From CAYJDR01 sp964368965 (GTDB taxonomy: Bacteria; Chrysiogenota; Deferribacteres; Deferribacterales; Mucispirillaceae), in the NCBI GenBank assembly GCA_964368965.1, contig CAYJDR010000009.1, forward strand, positions 1 to 62,938: DNA of 62,938 nucleotides, written 5' to 3'. Made by a program: the position numbers and the translations under genes. Below, one piece after another: positions 56,970 through 62,938 of this stretch. Within the stretch, counting starts at the first letter, position 1; each line of letters starts with the position of its first letter. Below the pieces are notes generated by a model that saw only the letters and a program-made list of their open reading frames with translations, did no database searches and was not told the origin of the DNA.

Positions 56970-57758
56970 TTATCTTTTAAGTGCAGCAACTGTTTGTAGC
57001 ATTTCATCACTAGTTTGGATAGCTTTCGAGTTCATTTCGTAAGCACGTTGCCCAGTGATCATGTTTACCATCTCGTCTACCATTGAAACGTTACTTGTTT
57101 CAAGGAAGTGTTGACGAAGGTTACCAAAGCCATCTTCACCAGGGACACCAACTTGTGGGTCGCCAGATGCGCCAGTAGCTAGGTAAATATTTTCCCCTAT
57201 AGAGTTTAAGCCAGATGGGTTGATAAACCTTGCGATTTCAATTTGTCCTAGTTCAGTTTCTTCTTGTTCGCCCGGTAATGCAACAGAGATTATACCATCT
57301 GTAGAGATAGATATAGATAGTGCATCCTCAGGGACATTTATTCCTGGTTCTAATAAGTAGCCTTCAGGAGTAGTAACGTCGCCATTTGCGTCAATTTGGA
57401 ACGCACCAGCGCGAGTATAGCCGATGTTGCCATCAGGAAGGTTTACTTGGAAGTATCCATCGCCTTCAATCATAGCGTCCATTGGGTTGTATGTTTGTTG
57501 GTAGCTACCTTGTGAGTGAATTTTTTGGATAGCAACCGTTGTAGCACCCATACCAACTTGTATGCCTGTAGGGTGTGCTATACCTGCAGCAGTAGTAGAG
57601 CCCGCTGCTTTCAGATCTTGATATAATAGGTCTTGAAAAAGGATACGTCCCTTTTTAAAAGCCGTAGTGTTTACGTTTGCTAAGTTGTTCGACATGTTGT
57701 CGATGTTAAGTTGTTGAGCGTTCATTCCCGTTGCCGCTGTCCATAATGATCTAACCAT
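56970..57758 (-). CDS. flgG: flagellar distal rod protein FlgG
   Basis: 262 residues, the standard length. Opening MVRSLWTAATGMNAQQLNIDNMSNNLANVNTTAFKK and closing LETSNVSMVDEMVNMITGQRAYEMNSKAIQTSDEMLQTV are the conserved rod/hook terminal motifs that form the helical coiled core. It builds the distal rod. Downstream of flgF with 28 bases between. Confidence 0.96.
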   Translation of the reverse strand: MVRSLWTAATGMNAQQLNIDNMSNNLANVNTTAFKKGRILFQDLLYQDLKAAGSTTAAGIAHPTGIQVGMGATTVAIQKIHSQGSYQQTYNPMDAMIEGDGYFQVNLPDGNIGYTRAGAFQIDANGDVTTPEGYLLEPGINVPEDALSISISTDGIISVALPGEQEETELGQIEIARFINPSGLNSIGENIYLATGASGDPQVGVPGEDGFGNLRQHFLETSNVSMVDEMVNMITGQRAYEMNSKAIQTSDEMLQTVAALKR

Positions 57759-57786
57759 GATAATTTCCTCCGTTTAGTTTAAACTC

Positions 57787-58560
57787 TTACGCTTGACCAG
57801 CAATTTTAGAGTTAGACTGTTGCATGATTTCGTCATGCGTTTGTACTACTTTGGCATACATTTCGTAGCCACGTGATGCATCAATCATTTTTACCATTTC
57901 CCCTATGGCATTAACGTTTGAAGCCTCTAGTGTACCTTGCCTAACACCACCGTTTGCTGTAATTGCGCCTTCAGTACCAACAGCTGTGTATTGGTTGCGG
58001 CCAACTTTTTGCAGGTTAGCAAGGTCTGCAAACTCTACAACAAGCAAAGCGTCTATAGCTACGTTATTAGCAAAAATCGTGCCATCAGTTGTCATGTTAA
58101 TATCTTCCCCACCTTGTGGAATAGTGATATTTTCTTCCCCTGGGTTGTTTGCCGATACAAGTGGAAAGCCATCTTGCGTAACGAGTGTGCCTTCTTCATT
58201 TATAGTGAATTCACCGCTACGAGTGTAGCGAACGCCCCATGGAGTTTCGATAGCGAAAAACGCATTAGGGTTTTCGAGTGCTAGGTCAAACGTGTTGCCT
58301 GTTTCTTTGAAATGGCCACGCTCGTAGTTAGTTGTGATGTCATCAAGTTGCACAACTGAGTTGATTGTTTCGTTATACAAAGACTCTTTAATGAGGTTTT
58401 GCGGGTAACGTTGGTCGAACTCAGGGCGATAGAGTGTAAATACAGGTGTATCTTTTTTGTATGCCGTAGTATTTACGTTAGCCAAGTTGTTGGCGATGTT
58501 ATCCATGCGATGTTGTTGCATTAACAGGCCACTGGTTGATGAATATAATCCGTTTAACAT
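57787..58560 (-). CDS. flgF: flagellar proximal rod protein FlgF
   Basis: 257 residues. The start (LNGLYSSTSGLLMQQHRMDNIANNLANVNTTAYKKD) and end (LEASNVNAIGEMVKMIDASRGYEMYAKVVQTHDEIM) are rod-protein motifs; the middle is closer to FlgF than FlgG. It lies between the lipoprotein gene and flgG. It builds the proximal rod. Confidence 0.88.
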   Translation of the reverse strand: MLNGLYSSTSGLLMQQHRMDNIANNLANVNTTAYKKDTPVFTLYRPEFDQRYPQNLIKESLYNETINSVVQLDDITTNYERGHFKETGNTFDLALENPNAFFAIETPWGVRYTRSGEFTINEEGTLVTQDGFPLVSANNPGEENITIPQGGEDINMTTDGTIFANNVAIDALLVVEFADLANLQKVGRNQYTAVGTEGAITANGGVRQGTLEASNVNAIGEMVKMIDASRGYEMYAKVVQTHDEIMQQSNSKIAGQA

Positions 58561-58577
58561 AATCTATACTCCTATCC

Positions 58578-59189
58578 TTAATATTTAGCAGCAAACGCTT
58601 TTGGAAGTGCATTAGCGAAGATTTCTTCTAGCCCATATAGTGTAAGCTCTTTAACAGGCCTAGCGCTCTTAGATGGGTAGTAGTAGAAATTTTTATCTGA
58701 TTTACTTGTTATAGTAACGTTTGTATAAAATACTGGAGTTTCGTTTTGCTCCATAATAGTCATGCTGATTTTTGAGAATGTAGAGCCTAAGTTTCTATCA
58801 GGCGATTCTGATATGTCAGAGCGCAAGATGAAGTCGGCATCTTCAATATTTGTAACAGGTATAGCAAACGAGTTCATCATGAGGTAGTTGCTAACCATTG
58901 AAGAATAGTAAGTGCTGTAATTTTTTTCGCCACGAACAGTGATGATAGTAGGCATAACAAATACAGACGAATTCTCAGGTATAATATTGAAAGGGCTGAC
59001 AACTAAGTTTTCAACTTTAGCTTTAGTTTTATCAATCACAACAGATGATAAGTTTGTTTCAAGCTCTGCAACAATAAGCAACGGATAAAACCCAGTCGAC
59101 AAAAAGTTAGCAGGGTTAGCAACAGTCGCAACGCCTGAGCAACCAGAAATCATAAAAACTAAAAGTAATAGTGGAAATATTTTTCTCAT
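58578..59189 (-). CDS. lipoprotein of the flagellar operon
   Basis: 203 residues with GGAGG before the ATG. A lipobox ISGC at residue 17 makes it a lipoprotein. The rest is mixed alpha/beta (VVSPFNIIPENSSVFVMPTIITVRGEK). It is the first gene of the sigma-54 flagellar operon and may be an outer-membrane accessory of the basal body, in the way of FlgO/FlgP/FlgT-like proteins. No firm family. Confidence 0.6.
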   Translation of the reverse strand: MRKIFPLLLLVFMISGCSGVATVANPANFLSTGFYPLLIVAELETNLSSVVIDKTKAKVENLVVSPFNIIPENSSVFVMPTIITVRGEKNYSTYYSSMVSNYLMMNSFAIPVTNIEDADFILRSDISESPDRNLGSTFSKISMTIMEQNETPVFYTNVTITSKSDKNFYYYPSKSARPVKELTLYGLEEIFANALPKAFAAKY

Positions 59190-59213
59190 AATTCAGCCTC
59201 CGCAAATGTAGAA

Positions 59214-59228
59214 GCAAATTGCGTGCCA
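59214..59228 (-). promoter_or_regulatory. sigma-54 promoter of the lipoprotein-flgFGA operon
   Basis: On the minus strand TGGCACGCAATTTGC: a near-consensus -24/-12 pair. Start of transcription near 59203, 14 bases before the ATG. It is alike in sequence to the flgH promoter, so both are likely co-regulated by RpoN and a flagellar activator. Confidence 0.87.
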
Positions 59229-59401
59229 AAAGTGAGGAGAGATGCGATTGTCATAAGCTTTAAGTATTTATTACAGTAATATATACATTTGAAAGTAAAA
59301 AGTGCACTATAGTTTATTTTTAAACTGTTATTAAAGTGTTTGCATTTGTTTTATAAGTTTGATAAGATGAGCGATGTAATTTTAAATATAGATGGTGTGC
59401 G

Positions 59402-60820
59402 ATGTTGTCAAATTTATATCCAGTTGTCTTATGTGGTGGTAGTGGCACTAGATTATGGCCGTTATCAAGAACTACACTTCCGAAGCAGTTTATCCAACTT
59501 GCTAAACAAAGTCTATTTGAAGATACTCTTGACAGAGTGGTAGAACTCACAAACAAATCATATATTGTATGCAGCGATGAACATAGGTTTTTAGTTGCTA
59601 GCATGGTTACTAATAAAGGGTTAGAGTTATCAAGGCATGCTGTTATGCTTGAGCCAATGGCAAAAAACACTGCGCTTGCAATAGCGTTGCCTGCATTTGC
59701 AGCATTCGATAAAAGTGAAGACGCTGTCCTGCTTGTCATGCCATCTGACCATATACTCGAACCTGTAAATGTGTTTAAAGAGCAGGTTGCCCAAGCTATG
59801 TCATTCACAGAAGATAATATCGTGACATTCGGTATCGCCCCAAATGTACCTCATACTGGTTATGGCTATATCGAAAACGGGGAAGAAGTTTCCCAAGGCA
59901 TATATAAGGTGAAGTGTTTCACAGAAAAGCCTGACCTCGAAAAAGCGAAATCACTGCTTGAAAACAACGCCTCATGGAATAGTGGCATGTTTTTGATGAA
60001 AGCATCTGTCTATCTTGAAGAGCTTAAAAAACATCGCGCAGATATTTATAACACAGCGCTTGACGTGTGGAACAGCCATAAGGTTGACCTTGATTTTATA
60101 AGGTTCGATGATGAAGCTTTTTCAAAAGTGCCATCAGAATCAATCGACTATGCTGTTATGGAGCGCACAAGCAGAGCATTAGTTTGCCCACTAAAACTTG
60201 AATGGTCTGATTTAGGTTCATTCGAAGCGCTACATGAACGCAATGAAAGAGACGAAAACAATAACAGCTTCGTTGGTGATGTTATCTTGCACGATACAAA
60301 AAATTCTTATGTGCATTCTGCATCTTCCTTAGTGGCAGTGCATGGCATGGATAATGTTGCCGTTATCCAAACAAAAGATGCTATCCTTGTCTCTTCGCTC
60401 GATAAAACTCAAGATATCAAAAAACTTATAAAACTTATGAAGCATGAAGAGCGCAGCGAATTAGACTTCCACTGCACTGACTATCGCCCATGGGGTCACT
60501 ATGAAAGCCTTATCAATAGTGATAGATTTCAGGTTAAACATATTACAGTTAAGCCAAAAGGCGTGCTATCTAAACAAATGCACCACCATCGCTCAGAGCA
60601 TTGGATAGTTGTGAAGGGGACTGCATTAGTAGAGTGTAACGGTGAAGAGCAATTACTCTCAGAAAATCAGTCGATATATATACCGCTAGGTGTCGTACAT
60701 AGGTTGACAAACCCAGGGCATATACCACTAGAACTGATCGAAGTGCAAACAGGTTCCTATTTAGGCGAAGACGATATAACTCGCTTTGAAGATAACTATG
60801 ACAGAAAAAGTAAAAAATAA
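59402..60820 (+). CDS. manC: mannose-1-phosphate guanylyltransferase / mannose-6-phosphate isomerase
   Basis: 472 residues. N-terminal nucleotidyltransferase with LCGGSGTRLWPLSRTTLPKQF, then MPSDHIL and the FTEKPDLEKA region; C-terminal cupin with PKGVLSKQMHHHRSEHWIVV (His ligands of the isomerase). It makes GDP-mannose from mannose-1-P and can supply it from fructose-6-P. First of three genes for GDP-L-fucose, for O-antigen or capsule. Confidence 0.93.
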   Translation: MLSNLYPVVLCGGSGTRLWPLSRTTLPKQFIQLAKQSLFEDTLDRVVELTNKSYIVCSDEHRFLVASMVTNKGLELSRHAVMLEPMAKNTALAIALPAFAAFDKSEDAVLLVMPSDHILEPVNVFKEQVAQAMSFTEDNIVTFGIAPNVPHTGYGYIENGEEVSQGIYKVKCFTEKPDLEKAKSLLENNASWNSGMFLMKASVYLEELKKHRADIYNTALDVWNSHKVDLDFIRFDDEAFSKVPSESIDYAVMERTSRALVCPLKLEWSDLGSFEALHERNERDENNNSFVGDVILHDTKNSYVHSASSLVAVHGMDNVAVIQTKDAILVSSLDKTQDIKKLIKLMKHEERSELDFHCTDYRPWGHYESLINSDRFQVKHITVKPKGVLSKQMHHHRSEHWIVVKGTALVECNGEEQLLSENQSIYIPLGVVHRLTNPGHIPLELIEVQTGSYLGEDDITRFEDNYDRKSKK

Positions 60821-61910
60821 ATATAACGGTGAAACAGTGAAAGTTGCAATTATTACAGGAATTACAGGGCAAGATGGTTCATATCTTGCAGAACTACTAC
60901 TTGAAAAAGGTTATGTTGTACATGGGATTATTCGCCGTGCATCATCATTTAATACAGATCGTATTGATCATATTTTAAGCAATCCAAATGTACATGTGCA
61001 TTATGGAGATTTGTCAGACTCTACTAACTTGATTAGGCTAGTAAAAGATATTCAACCAGACGAGATATATAACTTAGGTGCTCAATCACACGTTAAAGTT
61101 TCATGGGATTGTCCTGAATATACTGCAAATGTTGACGGCATGGGAACATTACGACTGCTAGAGGCAATTAGGGTTAATGGGCTTGAGAAGAAAACTAAGT
61201 TTTATCAAGCATCTACGTCTGAATTATATGGCTTAATTCAAGAGCCAGTACAGTCGGAAACTACTCCGTTTTATCCACGTTCGCCATATGCGGTTGCAAA
61301 ACTATACTCATATTGGATTACTGTAAACTATCGCGAAAGCTTCGACATGTTCGCTTGTAACGGTATATTATTTAACCATGAAAGTCCACGTCGTGGCGAA
61401 ACATTTGTTACACGTAAAATCACTATCGCAGCAACACGTATCCAACAAGGGCTACAAGAGTGCTTATATCTAGGCAACCTAGATGCTAAACGTGACTGGG
61501 GCCATGCGAAAGACTACGTTGAAGGTATGTGGCGCATGCTACAAACTGATACGCCAGAAGATTATGTTTTAGCTACGAATATTACAACATCTGTACGTGA
61601 TTTCTGTACAATGACGTTTGCAAACTTAGGTATAGATATTGAGTGGAATGGCACTGGCGAAAATGAAAAAGCAACAGATAAAGCAACTGGCAAAGTTGTT
61701 ATCGCTGTTGACCCTAAATACTTCCGTCCTGCAGAAGTTGAACTGCTACATGGCGATAGCACTAAAGCTCAAACACAGCTAGGCTGGAAACCACATTATA
61801 ATTTAGAAATGCTTTGCAAAGAAATGGTTGAAAGCGACTTAGTGTTAGCTAAAAAAGAAAAAGTTTTAAAAGATAACGGCTTTGAAGTAAACACTTCATT
61901 TGTAGACTAA
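60798..61910 (+). CDS. gmd: GDP-mannose 4,6-dehydratase
   Basis: 370 residues from the ATG at 60798, which overlaps manC; a GTG at 60837 gives the usual compact N-terminus (MKVAIITGITGQDGSYLAE) and may be the true start. NAD site TGITGQDGSYLAEL, RRASSFNTDRI, catalytic Y-x-x-x-K in PRSPYAVAKLYSYW, and FNHESPRRGETFVTRKI. It turns GDP-mannose to GDP-4-keto-6-deoxymannose. Confidence 0.95.
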   Translation: MTEKVKNKYNGETVKVAIITGITGQDGSYLAELLLEKGYVVHGIIRRASSFNTDRIDHILSNPNVHVHYGDLSDSTNLIRLVKDIQPDEIYNLGAQSHVKVSWDCPEYTANVDGMGTLRLLEAIRVNGLEKKTKFYQASTSELYGLIQEPVQSETTPFYPRSPYAVAKLYSYWITVNYRESFDMFACNGILFNHESPRRGETFVTRKITIAATRIQQGLQECLYLGNLDAKRDWGHAKDYVEGMWRMLQTDTPEDYVLATNITTSVRDFCTMTFANLGIDIEWNGTGENEKATDKATGKVVIAVDPKYFRPAEVELLHGDSTKAQTQLGWKPHYNLEMLCKEMVESDLVLAKKEKVLKDNGFEVNTSFVD

Positions 61911-61924
61911 GTGTAGGTAAGTTA

Positions 61925-62938
61925 ATGGAAAAAACGGCAAAGATATATCTAGCTGGGCATAATGGTTTGGCAGGTTCTGCAATTATGCGTGCGTTAAAAT
62001 CACAAGGCTATACAAATATCATATGTAAAAGAAGCGCAGAACTCGATTTGTGCAAGCAGGCAGATGTTGAGGCGTTTTTCGAGAAAGAAAAACCAGAATA
62101 TGTTTTTTTATGCGCTGCAAAAGTTGGTGGCATTATGGCGAATAGCACATATCCTGCCGAGTTTATTTATGAAAACTTGATGATATCAACAAATGTCATA
62201 CATGCTGCATATAAATATGGCGTGAAAAAGTTATTGAACATGGGTTCATCTTGCATATATCCAAAATTAGCGCCACAACCTATGAAAGAAAATTGCTTGC
62301 TGACATCTGAACTTGAGCCGACTAACGAGGCTTATGCAATTGCAAAAATTGCAGCAATCAAACTTTGCCGTTATTACAATGAACAGTATGGCACAAATTT
62401 TATATCTGTTATGCCAACTAATCAGTATGGCATCGGTGATAATTTTAACATGGAAACAGCTCACTTGTTGCCAATGTTGTTACGTCGTTTTCACTTAGCT
62501 AAATTATTGCAAAATAATAACTTTGATGCAATTAAAACTGACTTGAGAAAGTATAAGTTAGGCTGGGGACTTGATGATAAAATAGATTTTGATAGTAATA
62601 ACTCTATTGAAAATATTTTAAACGAACTTGGTGCATATCGTGAAAAAGTTGTCGTATGGGGCGATGGCTCTGTTTACCGCGAGCTTATGAGTAGCGATGA
62701 TTTAGCTGATGCATGTTTATATCTCATGCAAAATAAAGAAGCAAGCGATATTGGCGAATTAGTTAATGTGACATCAGGCACAGATATATTGCTAAAAGAC
62801 TTGTTTGAAATAGTAAAAACTACTGTTGGTTTTGATGGTGTTATTGAATATGATAAAACTAAACCAAACGGCACACCACGTAAACTTATGGACGCAACAA
62901 AAATCAAATCTATGGGCTGGGAGCCTAAGATTGATTTA
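61925..62938 (+). CDS. fcl: GDP-L-fucose synthase, partial (cut by window end)
   Basis: ATG at 61925 with no stop before the window end; 338 residues are visible. NADP site YLAGHNGLAGSAIM, then CAAKVGGIMAN, active-site SSCIYPKLAPQP, Y-x-x-x-K in NEAYAIAKIAA, and PTNQYGIGDNFN. The region about 185-235 is longer than in the short Fcl forms. It converts GDP-4-keto-6-deoxymannose to GDP-L-fucose by epimerisation and reduction. It follows gmd by 14 bases. Confidence 0.92.
   Translation, partial: MEKTAKIYLAGHNGLAGSAIMRALKSQGYTNIICKRSAELDLCKQADVEAFFEKEKPEYVFLCAAKVGGIMANSTYPAEFIYENLMISTNVIHAAYKYGVKKLLNMGSSCIYPKLAPQPMKENCLLTSELEPTNEAYAIAKIAAIKLCRYYNEQYGTNFISVMPTNQYGIGDNFNMETAHLLPMLLRRFHLAKLLQNNNFDAIKTDLRKYKLGWGLDDKIDFDSNNSIENILNELGAYREKVVVWGDGSVYRELMSSDDLADACLYLMQNKEASDIGELVNVTSGTDILLKDLFEIVKTTVGFDGVIEYDKTKPNGTPRKLMDATKIKSMGWEPKIDL

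Noticed and set aside
1..62938. tRNA or rRNA genes
   Set aside because: No cloverleaf with a TTCRANY arm and no rRNA-like stretch was recognised; a dedicated scan (tRNAscan-SE, Infernal) would settle it.

Overview
The window comes from a Gram-negative, flagellated, anaerobically respiring bacterium. Evidence: an L-ring lipoprotein gene (flgH), two good sigma-54 promoters in the flagellar cluster, a Tat-exported flavoprotein beside a four-haem periplasmic cytochrome c, a DcuC-type transporter, and Rz/Rz1 spanins in the prophage (these imply an outer membrane). Base composition is moderately AT-rich. Deferribacterota or a related deep-branching Gram-negative group fits this gene mix, but the window has no rRNA or other marker and I cannot fix the taxon.

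Layout. 1-1178: end of a MATE efflux gene and an unknown gene. 1341-37849: an M20 peptidase gene cut after its seventh codon by a complete Mu-type prophage (1363-36734, 35,372 bp). The prophage has TG...CA ends, two transposase-type sites at identical offsets (9 and 32 bp) in both ends, and a GTTTTG duplication. Removing the prophage restores an in-frame M20 N-terminus. The peptidase gene was followed by a dcuC-like gene, so that operon is probably interrupted.

Prophage. A repressor (24907-25572, leftward) faces an early operon (25820-35625, rightward): two Ner-like regulators, many small early genes, transposase A, ATPase B, Gam, GemA/gp16-like and Mor. The late operon (23589 down to 1472, leftward) carries endolysin, spanins, terminase, portal, head, contractile tail, baseplate, fibre and fibre assembly. 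Cargo genes lie beside the repressor (23908-24864) and at the early end (PAPS-reductase-like, 35668-36582), each next to terminators. Notable features are a portal fused to a likely PBECR-type nuclease toxin, a -1 frameshift in the tail assembly chaperone, three 26-bp iterons before the late operon, a three-way-junction RNA candidate after the portal, and two related palindrome-bearing inserts placed exactly at gene junctions.

39386-52061: a run of genes resembling polymorphic-toxin immunity proteins (DUF4261, DUF4304, DUF4375/DMP19-like, SUKH+DUF4303, Imm10, DUF2867) with no toxin in view. It is interleaved with a TfoX-N protein, a TerD-like protein, a flavoprotein/cytochrome pair, and an amino-acid symporter plus PLP racemase. 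A 100-N gap at 51115-51214 is flanked by identical 55-bp sequences and is probably an assembly artefact. 52093-55114: NADH oxidase/CoA-disulfide-reductase-type enzyme and a membrane-anchored unknown. 55245-59189: flagellar lipoprotein-flgF-flgG-flgA and flgH. 59402-62938: GDP-L-fucose synthesis (manC, gmd, fcl; the last is cut by the window end). I saw no tRNA, rRNA or CRISPR array.
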